64,000 bases of DNA from Symbiodinium kawagutii (GCA_009767595.1 VSDK01013525.1:1986-65985), one strand, 5' to 3'; shown: positions 29,561 through 41,812, numbered from the stretch's first letter. Translations and numbers: made by a program. The notes: generated from the letters alone by a model not told the origin.

Positions 29561-31028
29561 CAGCAGGAACACCGACTATCAAACCCCTCTGACGATCAAG
29601 TGCTATGGCCACGGGATGGTGACCATTGTGGTGGCACGCGGCAGCCCCCGCTGGTGAATCCATGTGAAAGCCGGTAGCTGAGAGGTCGATTCTCCAGCTA
29701 TGAGATGGGGCAAGTAGCCTAACAATGAACAATCCTGTGTTCTGAAGGTTAACAAGGGTTTATGATGGTCAATGAGGGTTGATAATTCTAATGGTTTACA
29801 ATGGTTGATGATGGTTGATGATGTGGGTGATCATTACCATCATCAGCCTCTTTTAATCATTGTTAACCATCAGCATTATGAACTACTGATTGACTACAGG
29901 TTATAGCTACCAACCAGCTATTAAGAACTATGAACCAAGACTAAGTACTAACCAGTACCATGATCTATCATATCAACCACTATTAACCACTATTAGCTAC
30001 TAAAAATCATTGTTAATTAATTAAGCATAAACCATTGTTGGTTGTTAACCCGCAACAAGAATAGTTAGGCATTAATGTGACCAACGAGTATTAGCCACTA
30101 CAAACAGCTAGTAATAGTATGCCATTGTTAACCACCAACAATCATACTAATCAATGATGATTATTCAACCACTAACGATGAACCAGTATTTACCATCATC
30201 CACCACTATTGATCCACTTTTCACCACTATTCACCACTGTTGACCATCGTTTACCATGATGGTTACTGCTATGCCTTTGAGTTCACCATCATTGACCTAT
30301 CCTGGACGCCATGGCAACCAACGGCTAGGTGCCCACTGCGCAAGGAGGACGTGTGGAAGCCCAGGGGGAGGATGAGTGAGGATCGCCAGCTCCCAGCAGC
30401 GCCGGGATGTGAAGGCATAAAAAATGGGGAGGTGAGAATTCCATGGGTTTGAAGGGATTTTAGAGGGTTTATAGGGGCTATTTATAGCGTTTTACCATGG
30501 TTTACCATCGGTTTTAAACCATTAGTTAATAATGATTAACCAACGGTTATTTATAGGATTTTATAGTGTTTTACCATGGTTTTATGGTTATCCCCATAGG
30601 TTTTAAAGGGGTTACAACTAGTTATAACCATTAGTTGATAGTGATAAACCATGGGGATAATGACCAACCAGCTTGGCCCTACTTATGATTACTAATAATC
30701 AACATTGTTGGGAATGTTTTGCATTTTTTCCAATTTGAGCCCTTACAACTACTAAAAGTTAGAGTTCTACCAGCCGGTTGCAGGTTGAATAGACCAGTAT
30801 ATCACAATGATTCATTGCCGCATGATCAGAACATACATGATAGTATTCATATTGGCCAATGGACACCGAACTCCGAGTTCAACTATACAAGAACATCATA
30901 ATGATGATAGTCATACATATAATTTAGTCAATCATATTCATAATTCAGTATATGAGCTACGGTCAAAACCAACCAAATTGAATTTAGTCTTGAGGGGTCC
31001 CTTTTGTAAGGAAATGTGGATAAAACAC
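29561..31028. other. Intergenic/intronic sequence
   Basis: Dense in ACCACTATTAACC-type words; an exon-like island at 30309-30410 (KEDVWKPRGRMSEDRQLPAA) has no recognised homology. No other gene seen. Confidence 0.4.
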
Positions 31029-31029
31029 T

Positions 31030-31063
31030 GTAAAGCGATAGGGTCCCCTCGAAAAACCGATAC
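31030..31063 (+). repeat. Direct repeat flanking the minisatellite, left copy
   Basis: GTAAAGCGATAGGGTCCCCT continuing to CCGATAC; the same motif recurs at 32280-32314 on the other side of the array, in direct orientation. Confidence 0.9.
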
Positions 31064-31070
31064 TTTGAGT

Positions 31071-32199
31071 ACTACAAGGTACTACAAGGTACTACAAGGT
31101 ACTACAAGGTACGACAAAGTACTACAAGGTACTAGAAGGTACGACAAGGTACTACAAGGTACTACAAGGTACTACGAGGTACTACAAGGTACTACAAGGT
31201 ACTACAAGGTACGACAAGGTACTACAAGGTACTACAAGGTACTACAAGGTACTACAAGGTACGACAAGGTACGACAGGGTACTACAAGGTACTACAAGGT
31301 ACTACAAGGTACTACAAGGTACTACAAGGTAGTACAAGGTACGACAAGGTACTACAAGGTACTACAAGGTACTACAAGGTACTACCAGGTACTACCAGGT
31401 ACTACGAGGTACTACAAGGTAGTACAAGGTAGTCCAAGGTACTACAAGGTACGACAAGAAACTACAAGGTACTACAAGGTACTACAAGGTACTACAGGGT
31501 ACTACAAGGTACTACAAGGTACTACAAGGTACTACAAGGTACGACAAAGTACTACAAGGTACTAGAAGGTACGACAAGGTACGACAAGGTACTACAAGGT
31601 ACTACGAGGTACGACGAAGTACTACAAGGTACTAGAAGGTACAACAAGGTACTACAAGGTACTACAAGGTACGACAAGGTACTACAAGGTACTACAAGGT
31701 ACTACGAGGTACTACGAGGTATTACGAGGTAGTACAAGGTACTCCAAGGTACAACAAGGTACTACAAGGTACTACAAGTACTACAAGGTACGACAAGGTA
31801 CTACAAGGTAGGACAAGGTACTACAAGGTACTACAAGGTACTACAGGGTACTACAAGGTACTACAAGGTACTACAAGGTAGTACAAGGTACGACAAGGTA
31901 TTACAAGGTACTACAAGGTACTACAAGGTACTACCAGGTACTACCAGGTACTACGAGGTACTACAAGGTAGTACAAGGTACTACGAGGTACTACGAGGTA
32001 CTACGAGGTACTACAAGGTACTACAAGGTACTACAAGGTACGACAAAGTACTACAAGGTACTAGAAGGTACGACAAGGTACTACAAGGTACTACAAGGTA
32101 CTACGAGGTACGACAAAGTACTACAAGGTACTAGAAGGTACGACAAGGTACTACAAGGTACTACGAGGTACGACAAAGTACTACAAGGTACTAGAAGGT
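31071..32199 (+). repeat. 10-bp minisatellite (ACTACAAGGT)n, 113 units
   Basis: 1129 bases of units ACTACAAGGT with variants ACGACAAGGT, ACTAGAAGGT, AGTACAAGGT, ACTACCAGGT and ACTACGAGGT; one unit near 31771 is 9 bp and shifts the register. Variant order repeats: the run AGTACAAGGT-ACGACAAGGT...ACTACCAGGT x2-ACTACGAGGT at 31331 recurs at 31880, a roughly 549-bp higher-order duplication. A frame reads through as a 10-residue repeat (YYKVLQGTTR) but has codon content dictated by the repeat and is not called as a gene. Confidence 0.98.
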
Positions 32200-32279
32200 A
32201 TCCAATGTTTGCTATTCTATTGTACCAATATTGTTTTATACTCTACTTGCTACGGATATTTGTTTTTAGCGCAAAACTA

Positions 32280-32314
32280 TGTAAAGCGATAGGGTCCCCC
32301 CCAAAAACCGATAC
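32280..32314 (+). repeat. Direct repeat flanking the minisatellite, right copy
   Basis: TGTAAAGCGATAGGGTCCCC continuing to AAAAACCGATAC, near-identical to 31030-31063. Confidence 0.9.
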
Positions 32315-33318
32315 CCTTTGATTTTGGTACTGGCCTCCAACAATAGGTTTTGACGACGCCTCATATGTAGAACTTACTAGTTGATATCTAATGGTTGAGT
32401 TGATATAATGGTACGATTGATAGTGATGACTGTAATATTCCGTTATGAACTATCGGTTAACAGAATACTAGGAGTAAACCTCACTTTTGCAAATGGAACC
32501 GATTGTGAATCGTAGTTTGTACATAATAGTTTATGGAAGTCAATATTGCTGATAATAGCTAATTATCAGTAGACTGAGTGGGTCAATGATGCTCAATCGT
32601 AGTGAATAAGAGCTACTGAGATTGTTAGTGATCAGTACTTTACAGTATTCACAGTTAAGAAAGTTATTAACAGCTATGAATTATTGATTATAATAGTTAC
32701 TAGTAATTAATTAGAGGAAATATCAGTTGATCATAGCTCATGATTGGCAAATAATAGCGAATAATAGGACATTATTCTTGATTAGTTTCTACACAAATAG
32801 TTCATTCTGGCTAGCCTTGCCAATGGTGAAAGCTCATCATGGCCAATAATTCTGGTACTCGTACTTGACGATGGTCAACCGACAACAATGATTTGATTAA
32901 ATTTAATCAAGAACACATCCAGAAAACATGTTCATCCTGGTGGTCAGTGATGCTTGATGATCAACAACAATAATGATTGATGACTGGCTGGTCCCACGCG
33001 CTATGTGAAGAGTACTGGGAGATCCTTGGAGAAGCGGTTTAATTGTTTTCGGTTGGACTGGGATGGTGATAGAGTTGAGCAGATTGATACTGAGATCATT
33101 ACTTTGGTTGGTAGGCAGGTTCGTGTTCCTGGTGATTTAGACGGGTTGAGTCAGGTCTCCCAGAAACTTTCATGGGTGTGTGACTAGGGCGCTCCTAGTT
33201 CGGTTGGGTGCTGATGCCGGTGGTTCGCTGCCCTCGTTAGCATCTCAGAAAAGGTGTTCGGAAAAGGTGGCTGGTGGTGTTGTACATTTTTTGGACATTT
33301 TTACCCTAGTGTTACCAA
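32315..33318. other. AT-rich sequence with one short unassigned open frame
   Basis: A 60-codon ATG frame at 33005-33187 (starts MKSTGRSLEKRFNCFRLDWD) stands out but matches no family I know; possibly a mobile-element remnant. The rest shows no gene. Confidence 0.35.
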
Positions 33319-33413
33319 ACCCAGATGCTCCATGATTTGCCATATTTACCTACATAAGTCGGTTGTGTTTTAGGTAACTGTGGGTTTACATACCATACAT
33401 GGAGCATTTGGGT
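33319..33413. repeat. Palindromic repeat, family 5 (ACCCAGATGCTCCATG...)
   Basis: Inverted termini ACCCAGATGCTCCATG and CATGGAGCATTTGGGT, 95 bp. Second copy at 56926-57015 with different interior. Confidence 0.8.
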
Positions 33414-33590
33414 ACATAAAGCAGGGGAGGTAGAATGATGTTTCAATTGTTTCACCATTACGGGTTGTAACTGATGGTAGTTGTGGGCTTGATCGCAAGG
33501 CTTTGGTGGCTGTGGATTGAGAAAATGTTTACATATACACACCCATATATGCGTTTATACATATGCAGTTGTATATATGATATTCTGTCG

Positions 33591-33815
33591 GTGTTTCTCA
33601 AACTGGGGACCCCTCACCCATTGATCATCTAGACAAATAAACTCTTTGGGGATGATTTGAGGTTCCTATTTTGAGAAGCACCCAATGTTACACAAATATA
33701 GGTGTTTTCCAAAACAAGGGACCCCCAAATCATCCATCACTATCATTCATGTTTGATAATAAATTCTAAAACGCCATCCATTTCTGGGGTCTTCCATTTT
33801 AAGAAACCACAAAAT
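33591..33815. repeat. Two adjacent family 1 MITEs
   Basis: First copy about 33591-33688 (GTGTTTCTCAAACTGGGGAC to ATTTTGAGAAGCACCC), second about 33701-33813 (GTGTTTTCCAAAACAAGGGA to TTTTAAGAAACCACA), same orientation. Confidence 0.65.
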
Positions 33816-35818
33816 ATGTATACAATACAAGGTGGGCCCCCCTACTTCTATTATCAGTTGGTTTATAAGCCATTCAACTATGGTTATATCTTCCATAGCT
33901 ATTAGTTGCCCTACTTAACCCTAGTTATAAACCAACTTAGCTAACTAGGGGGCCCTTTTGTGCACCCCCACACAGATCATCACCTGCCTCGTGCTGAGGC
34001 ATGACGAGTGCCTCCCGTACTCGTCAGGGCACTGCTCAGCAACCCGTCATTGGTCCGGGGACTGAGCTGCAAAGCAGGTGGTCGCTTGTTGGATGTTTTG
34101 ATGGTTACTAACCACTAATAATGATCAAAAACTGGTGGTTTTATAGGGGATATAACCATGTATAATGGTTAATCTTAATGGTGAAGCAAGAATAATGGTT
34201 TGATTGCTAACAATCATGGTCCATAATAGGGGATCATAGCTAACAATAGTGCTTGATAATAGAGGTTAGAACCATGTATAGGGGATACTACAAGGGTTTT
34301 ATAGGGCTTATAATAGTAGCCATTTATAATGGTTAGTCATAGGGGATAATAAGCAAACAAAAGGGTTCAACTTAAACAAGTACCTGGTTCGTGGTTTGAT
34401 TCACATGTTTACCTTTCCTATCAATCATTAGCAAACGGTTGGTTGACTCATATATATTTTCATAGAGATTCAAACGACCAAGCAGGTTAAGGCATTGTTT
34501 TTTTATCGTTAAGCTCCGTTGGATTTGATGGTTGATATGCAGCAAGCTCATTGGTGACGGGTTTGATCAGCAGGTTGAGCAAACATGATTGACCGGTCAT
34601 GAATGATGGTTGCGGATAATGGTTTCGAGTTTGGGAGGAGCAATGAGAGGACGGCGTCAAAAACTGGATATGTATGTATTTGTCAGCAAAATGTGTAGTC
34701 TCCAATTGACAAACCTTTCGTTTTGAAAATGACTATGTTTCTCAGGGTGCGTGGGGGCAGGCCAGTATTGTGGCCCCATTGGGCGGAGAGAGCCTGCTCG
34801 CTGGTTCCATTGGCTGCTGATTGTGGCTTTCACAGCCGACTGGGTGCACACCTGGAGGTTTGACCTGGCTTTGCTTTCCAACTTGGCTGATCTCAACTTA
34901 CTCAATTCTTCAGAGGTTTTTACTGACCTTTGAAAGCAATATGCAACAAGAGTTTCTCCACGCTTTTGAATCCAACCATCGTATTTGGAAAGTTGCAACC
35001 GTTGATTTGGCGGATTCGGGTCAACAGGATTATCAGCCAAGTTCCTTGAAATGCAAATTTACAGTAGCATGTTGGAGCTAAAGGTCAACAGGATTTTCAG
35101 CCAAGATCTTTCAAATCCAAATTAGCATGACTGTCGCTCAGTGTGAAGCACGGTATCTCAGGGTTTTTCACTTAGTGTCGAAGCATTGCAGAAAGAAATG
35201 TCTTGAAGAAAGTCAATCGGGAATAATCGAGGTGAAATTTCTTGCACCCTGTTATTGTTTATAAGCTAGTATCTATATTGTTTATAACCCTAATAGGGTG
35301 GAATGCACCCTATTTTTGTTTTTGACTGGTAATCAACGAACGAACCTGCCACAGCTAGCATTCGCTGTTGTTGTTGGCAATGTATTCCGATATTGTCAAT
35401 CGTTCATGGTTCTTATCGCTAATCACTGTTTATTGGCCATCACGATCCATCAGATGAACTAGTTATTGCCCAGCAATTTTTATTGAATGTCGGCATTCGT
35501 TAGCTGATGTTCCTTGGCCTGGTTATTGACCTTTGGCCAGGATCCAAATTCATAGAATTTGCCACTTTAGCTAGTCGGCAACTATTCACTCGTTGGGTAT
35601 CGGATTAGCGAAAACTGGAGCAGCAGCTAGCTATGAAACCAACTATTTGCGAGACCGAGTTGGATCAACCAACTGCCCATTAGAACAAAGGCAGGTAAAC
35701 TTAGAATGATTTGAATCTACATTCCCCATGTTCCAATATATTCCCATGTTCCAAGATATTCCCATGTCATCCGCCCATGTCAATGCACCATTTCACCTGT
35801 CATTTTTCACCACGCCAG
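33816..35818. other. Repeat-rich DNA without a confident gene
   Basis: Family 3-like pieces around 34130-34490. At 34742-34935 a frame reads GRREPARWFHWLLIVAFTAD with membrane-like character, unassigned. Nothing else seen. Confidence 0.4.
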
Positions 35819-35904
35819 CGCCACGCTTGGAGCGAAGCACGAGCCGCGAGGCGTTGGAGCCATGACAGAGGTGAAGGTGTCGGATCGACCCATGACCATG
35901 CAAG
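35819..35904 (+). CDS. Exon resembling the N-terminus of intraflagellar transport protein IFT74 (tentative)
   Basis: Between CGCCAG|CGCC and CAAG|GTGCCC the frame reads ATLGAKHEPRGVGAMTEVKV followed by SDRPMTMQG. The pattern VKVxxRPxTxQG is what I recall of the conserved end of the low-complexity N-terminal region of IFT74, an IFT-B core subunit that binds tubulin together with IFT81. The match is short and no neighbouring exon of the coiled-coil body was found, so the identification is weak. The splice sites are good and GC content is raised over the flanks. Confidence 0.3.
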
Positions 35905-35977
35905 GTGCCCTGCTGACTCGGCGCCCGTGGTGAAAACGCCGTGGTCAGGACCTGGGGGACCCCCAAAGTGGTTGGTT

Positions 35978-36100
35978 TCAACCATGGTTTCTTAGAATAG
36001 GAACCCCAAGAATGGTTGGATTGTTCGTTTATCATGGTTTATCACTATAAATGGTTTCTATTGGATGATTTTGGAGTACCCCTATTTTAGGAAACACCCA
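35978..36100. repeat. MITE-like repeat, family 1
   Basis: CATGGTTTCTTAGAATAGGA to CCCTATTTTAGGAAACACCC. A further diverged copy follows at about 36165-36305. Confidence 0.65.
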
Positions 36101-36305
36101 AATCGATGTTGACTCTAGACCCATGTCATGGTTCTCCACAATCATCATGGTTTATTGCGAGTCGTTTTTATGATAAATGATGAACCAACGAGGTAGTTTT
36201 ATTGCTAGTTGTTTGCGAGATAGATGATTAAAAAATGAATTACTACATAAATTGATGAATGAATATGAAAGGTGATTTGGGAGTACCCCTGTCTTGAGAA
36301 AGCGC

Positions 36306-37246
36306 CACATCCATGTGGGTCGGTGAATAGTTGCCTCACGGGCAACTATCCGCAGCTTTGCTCAAGCTGATGGTCTCGCGCGAGCAACAAAACCAGCACT
36401 GTCTGCACGTGTCTCAGCCATCAATTTGTTGGTTTAGATGGATGTGGTTACATGACCGTGGTTAGTCACCTATGGGGTTAGTCACCTAGTTTGCTTCTCT
36501 TTCCCATTGGATTTTCCCACGCCCGCTGGTGCGCCGCCTTGGTTTTGGCCGAGTTGAGCAACAGCGCACGTCGGGATGCCGTGTGGGAGGAGTGGCTTCA
36601 TGCGGCGAGGATCGTCACGTTTTTTGACATCAACTCTTGATGGATGGTTTCCATGAATGGTGGTGTCTCATAGTGGTGGTGCATAGTAGTGAATTAATGA
36701 GTACCAAACTATTAAGATATGAATTTATCATGGTATATAGCGTTCATAGTGGTTAATAGTAAGTTAATGATATGATAATGCGTACCCATTCGTACTGGTT
36801 AACAGAATTAATTCATATTGGCTCAGAATGGTTTATAATCAGCAATGGTTAATCATGGTTTCCATTGATAATGGTTGATAATGGCTAATAACAGTGGTCA
36901 ATTGTATAGGCTAACAAGCAACGATAAGAGAAATATGGTGGTTTCTCAAGCCAGGACTTGAGGACCCCAAAGTGATGGTTGGTTAATGATTACAGATGGC
37001 TAAACTGGACGCATCGATTGTTAAGCCATGTTTTTTCTTGGTGATCAATGATCATCACTTTCGACTATTGATTGATTCTATAAGCTTTGACAGTGGTCTT
37101 CAATTGTTCTAGAACCAATTCGTAGTGTTTTTTTAAATCATGTTTAAAAGCTCTACAGGCTGTAACGCTTACTGATATGGCTGTGGGTTGTTGGTTATTA
37201 TCCCCTATTAGTTGGTTGGTTAATATTGACCCATAGCCATATCTAA
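36306..37246. other. Repeat-rich DNA with one exon-like island
   Basis: GC-rich stretch 36519-36620 reads ALVLAELSNSARRDAVWEEW in one frame (helical, unassigned). Partial family 1 at 36937-37000 and a short family 2 copy at 37177-37244 with intact inverted ends (ATATGGCTGTGGGTT / AATATTGACCCATAGCCATA). Confidence 0.4.
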
Positions 37247-37353
37247 ATGGTGGTTTCTCAAAATAGGGGTACCCCCAAATCATCTAGTTATTAACCATCT
37301 ATAGTAATAAACCAGCCATTTTTTGGGGTACCCCTATTTTGAGAAACCACCAA
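37247..37353. repeat. MITE-like repeat, family 1 (best-preserved copy)
   Basis: GGTGGTTTCTCAAAATAGGG at the left and CCCTATTTTGAGAAACCACC at the right are perfect inverted complements, extended by GTACCCC/GGGGTAC. About 107 bp, with GGTTATTAA-type interior. Confidence 0.9.
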
Positions 37354-38677
37354 ATCATTGAAGGACTGGCTTTGATCCATCGAAATTCACGGTACGGCTT
37401 CGTGTGGAGCCAGTGCTGCGATGGTGCAGCCGCTGCCAGTGCCCCGGTCATCGGTTTACGCCGGCGCATTGAAGCTGCGGCACAGCCGGTTCCTACCTGG
37501 TGAATGTTTGGTGGGATAAACCAATGTTGATTAGTAGTGACATTTGATGTTAGTAGTGAGATTTGATGTTAGTAGTGATATGTGATTTTCTTGGATCACT
37601 GAATTATCTCGACCTTTGGATTAGTCAATCAACGATAAACAACCAATGAAGCCAATAAGTGGATGTAGTTTTGGATTCATCAATGATCGTGACATGGTCC
37701 ATGACTCATGTTGGACGTGCAACATTGTTATCAATCGCTGACTATTAACCTGCTCAGCATGCGATTTCTATGATTGATGTAGGACATAATCTTATCTGAC
37801 CAAATTCTTGAACATAGCCAGAATATGGCTTCTGTATGCTTTTGTCCTTATCCCAGGATCAGTATCAAACCATTGGATAATCGTGGGGTATCATCCATCA
37901 ACAACCAAAGGGTACCTTGATACATTAAATGATGTTGAGCTATATATGATCACTCCATCACTATGATGGACCATCATGAACCATGATAGCCTGATTTTTT
38001 GTGTTATCCTGTAGCCACGACTAATCAGCATTTGCACATATTCATCGGTATATGATATGCAAAAGGATTGGATGTTCTAAAAACCAGTGGTCAATCATCT
38101 TACATGGTACTACACGCTAAAATGACCAACCATGGTATGCCATGTTGACTGTTTGTACAGCATTATTACTTCCATCGCTAAGGACCATGAAAGCAACCAC
38201 GGGTCAATAAGCAATTTCTGTGCATGTAAGTACAACATTACGAACCATACGCTTGGTGGGTCACAAGCTAACACAGGGGCTCCTGCCTGGCAAAGAAACG
38301 GCGCGAAACCACGGTTTCGCAGGACAGACTGCAGCATTGATTGCAAGCTGGATGCTGGCCATGCAGATTTCGCTGCGTCAGGCTATGGGAGTTCATAGCG
38401 GCCGTGATGCTTAGCAGTTGAATGCTTGAAAGAACCGGGAAGTTATAACGGTTTAGTAGGAACATGAGGTTATTTCATGGTTAGTTGATGTTTGATTGAT
38501 GGTCAATGATGGTTATGTGATGGTTATTTGACACTAAGAATACTTGCGACACAAGACATGACATCAAGAACCAAAGCAGGTCAGTTCTTGTGGCTAATTA
38601 TCACAATATCAACCATCATTTCACGTAGCTTGCCCACGTTTCCATGCTAGCACTGTCGCGGCTTTTGCTGCCGCTAG
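37354..38677. other. No gene recognised
   Basis: GC-rich patch 37380-37500 has no convincing frame; direct repeat TGATGTTAGTAGTGA at about 37545-37575. Otherwise unremarkable AT-rich sequence. Confidence 0.4.
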
Positions 38678-38798
38678 GCCTTTGCAAAGTCTGTGACCAC
38701 TCGGTTTGCTTCCACTGCGAGGACGGTCTGACGCCTCGCCAGCTCCGAAAAGCAGCCGCCGTTGGTGCATTTGTAACCAGCGGTTCTGCTGGTGAAAG
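38678..38798 (+). CDS. Exon of an unidentified protein with a Cys cluster
   Basis: Between CCGCTAG| and AAAG|GTGAGT, one frame is open: LCKVCDHSVCFHCEDGLTPR followed by a helical, Ala-rich tail. The spacing CxxC-x4-CxxC suggests half of a zinc-binding module. Good canonical splice sites. No assigned neighbours, function unknown. Confidence 0.45.
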
Positions 38799-40129
38799 GT
38801 GAGTTTGACATGGGATTTACCAGGGAAATACCGTGGGAAACAACCATTCATATGCGAAAACAACATGTCAAGGCGAATGATGACGGATTTCAAACAACGA
38901 TCATTCAATCTATTGTGGATTACTTAGAATCTATCGTCTATCCTTAGTGTTTCCCTCACGGGTTACGGAGATCAATGAGCCAGCCACTGCAGAAAACCCT
39001 ATCAGCGGTACTGACTCAAGTTTGAACCTACTTTCTGACGCCCCAAACACCGCGTACAACATCCAAGCATGTAACATGTGATGGGGTCGACAACTGGCCA
39101 TGATTTACAAGATGACACTGGCTGGAGCGGTTGGGAGGGAGCGGTTGGGAGCGGTTGGGAGCGGTTCGGGGTATCCCGGGGGCTAGCCTTCTAAATGCTT
39201 CGGCCTCGGGGGAGCGAGGCCGGGCAGCATCCTTGGCTCACCTTCCTCGCTCTCTGGAAGCTAAGCAGAGATAGTATATGGTGCAGGGCGGGATCACAGC
39301 CAAGAATTCTGAGGAATATCAGCGTTGATGATAGTCAATTATGGTTGAACTAGCCTGCAAGTTGAAGCTTGAATGGGTAAACAAGCTATGAATGGTAGAT
39401 TGTCCAGTTTCAGCTTATTTTACCTTAGATTAATCAGCATTCACCCGGGTGAATGATTACTATCCAATAGACCCGTGGGGGAATGGGGAATGCTTCTCAA
39501 TCATGATTATTTGCAATTGTTGATTCCCTTTTTATCATCTTCAAGCACTGTCTAGGATTGTTGGTCTTTAGAGAGGTGATCAAGAATCAGAAAACAATAT
39601 CACCTCCCAAGCATTGATGGATCATGAACTGTTATTGCCCACTGACCATATGACAGTAGCAACCATTTAGCCATCATCAAGTATGTCTCCATCATCAACC
39701 ACCATTAACCATCGCACAATACATGAACCTTCAGCATGATGAATCTTTTACCATCATATGATTATACGCCATTTGACCTAATAGTTATGTCATAAGATAT
39801 TATAAGCCCATTTGACCTAAAAATCAATAGTTATATAGTTTTGTTAGAGTTATATCTACCTTTTGATTGGTGGCTACCCTACTTGTAAGCCAATGGCAAG
39901 AGCCAGGCGGCAGATTCATATGGTTCGCCATGATTGGCCCATGCCATGCTGTGGGACAGGAGTGCCGCGGGTCGGAGGCGGACGAATCGGGAGCGTGCGA
40001 CAAGCCGTGCTGCCGCTTCGATATCACAGTGCTGGGAGTGCCTTGGGATCGATGGCGCCGGTCCATGGTGGTTCATGGAGCTTGATGACGATGAGTGGTG
40101 AATGGTGGTTGATCATGATTGGTGATGAT
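38799..40129. other. Non-coding, with a GC-rich tandem patch and one Cys-rich frame
   Basis: GAGCGGTTGGG tandem repeats at 39121-39170. A frame at about 39950-40065 reads GQECRGSEADESGACDKPCC then RFDITVLGVPWDRW and could be an exon, but boundaries are unclear. Confidence 0.35.
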
Positions 40130-40601
40130 TGTTGATGATGATGATGATGAGTGGTGAATGATAGTTGATCATGATTGGTGATGATTGTTGATGATGATGA
40201 GTGGTGAATGATGATTGATCATGACTGGTGATGATCGATGATGATTGATGATGAGTGATGATGATGATGATTATGATGATGATGATGATGATGATGATGG
40301 TGATGGTGATGGTGATGATTGGTGATGATTGATGATGATCGATGATGCTGATGATGATTGATGATGATTGATGATGATTGATGATGTTGATGATGATGAT
40401 GATGATCGATGATCGATGATCGATGATGATTGATGATGATTGCTGCTGCTGATGATGATGATGATGGTGATGATTGGTGATGATCGGTGATGATTGATGA
40501 TGATTGGTGATGATTGATGATGTTGATGATGATGATGATCGATGATCGATGATCGATGATCGATGATGATGATGATGGTGATGGAAAGGGTGATGATGAT
40601 C

Positions 40602-40674
<73 letters not shown>

Positions 40675-40770
40675 CTGATGATGATGATGATGATGAAGAC
40701 GATGGCAATGACGATGGCGACGGTGACGAGGGCGATGATGATGGCGATGATGATAATGGTTATGATGATG
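40130..40770. repeat. Long imperfect (GAT)n array
   Basis: About 640 bases of GATGAT with TGGTGATGATTG, GATCGATGATCGAT and other higher-order variants; open in several frames (poly-Asp, -Ser, -His), which are artefacts. The core 40606-40695 is almost pure. Confidence 0.97.
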
Positions 40771-41253
40771 GGTAGGCAATAGTGGTAATGATGGTGGTTG
40801 ATGGCTAAGGATGCTTGACAATGGTTGTTGATGATAAGTGGTTAGTGGTGATGATGGTTGTTCTTGCTTGCAGCAATTGTAAATGATGGTAATGAAATGA
40901 ACATGATGATATATAATGGTGAAGGCGTGAATAAACAACCACGACCGACAATGATTGGTAGATCAAACTCTTTTTGCATACAGTTGCCACTACAACGGTA
41001 CATTCAAATCTAAATAAACCACCCCCTTTACCTCGTAATATTTGGTGATTTATCATCAATTGTGAGGGTTTACTAGTGCAGATCTGACATCAACAATGTC
41101 TATACCTCCAATTTCATGTGGCAATATGTTAGTATTATTTCTCGTTCAGGCTGGATAATGTCATTATCAACCACTGAAATTGGTGGTACTCAACCATATG
41201 GTCATTCACCAATAATAGTAGTGGTGCTCAACCAGTATTTGACAAATTACTAT

Positions 41254-41360
41254 TTGGGTGTTTCTCAAAATAGGGGACCCCCAAATCATCCCTTATGTTA
41301 GGCATTCACGTTAATAAACCAACCATAACCTGGGGGGTCCCCCTATCGTAAGAAACCATC
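41254..41360. repeat. MITE-like repeat, family 1
   Basis: GGTGTTTCTCAAAATAGGGG to CCCTATCGTAAGAAACCATC; about 107 bp. Confidence 0.8.
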
Positions 41361-41754
41361 ACATAAAGTTGTTTAACCATTAGTGTTGGTGAGTATCTTT
41401 TCTGAATCCCTAGGATTAACCTATTAACCATATTAAGCATTTCATTATTATAGCCCTATTATCCTGTCATTACAGGGCTACCCTGGCAGTTGATCAAGAA
41501 ACCTGATATGTGACCTCAACTGGTGAGTTTTTGTTGAGCCATTTTTGATTTCATTAGCCGCAGCCATCTCAAAAACTGAATTCAAAAATCAACCACGTTT
41601 GATTAAGCACAGCACAGCCATGACCTAACTATACCTTAACCAATAACATAACCAATCACCATAACATATTAGAGCCATCTTGATATGTTTGATCAACCAT
41701 AACACATTAGCGATCTCAAGAACCTAATTCAAAAAAATCACCATGTTTGACTAG

Positions 41755-41812
41755 CCATAACCTAACCATAACCTAACCATAACCTAACCACAACCTAACC
41801 ATGTCATCACTC
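41755..41812. repeat. 11-bp tandem repeat (AACCTAACCAT)
   Basis: Five tandem copies of CATAACCTAAC, resembling but not equal to the plant-type telomere unit; more degenerate copies lie just upstream (41620-41690). Confidence 0.85.

Noticed and set aside
29333-29732. Frames running through the N run
   Set aside because: Unknown bases hide stops; only the short stretch after 29561 is real sequence.
30807-31565. 252-aa frame ending in a YYKVLQGTTR repeat
   Set aside because: The repeat is 10 bp and dictates the peptide; the frame breaks at minor unit variants and continues in no other part of the array.
39240-39300. GGAAGCTAAGCAGAG resembling the 5S rRNA internal region
   Set aside because: Only about 15 bases match; flanking sequence does not fold or align as 5S rRNA.
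40219-40938. 239-aa His/Ser-rich frame and 70-aa poly-Asp frame
   Set aside because: Produced by the GAT array; no gene-like start, domain or splice signal.
41620-41812. CCTAAC-rich repeats as an interstitial telomere
   Set aside because: The unit is AACCTAACCAT, 11 bp, not TTTAGGG/CCCTAAA; few copies.
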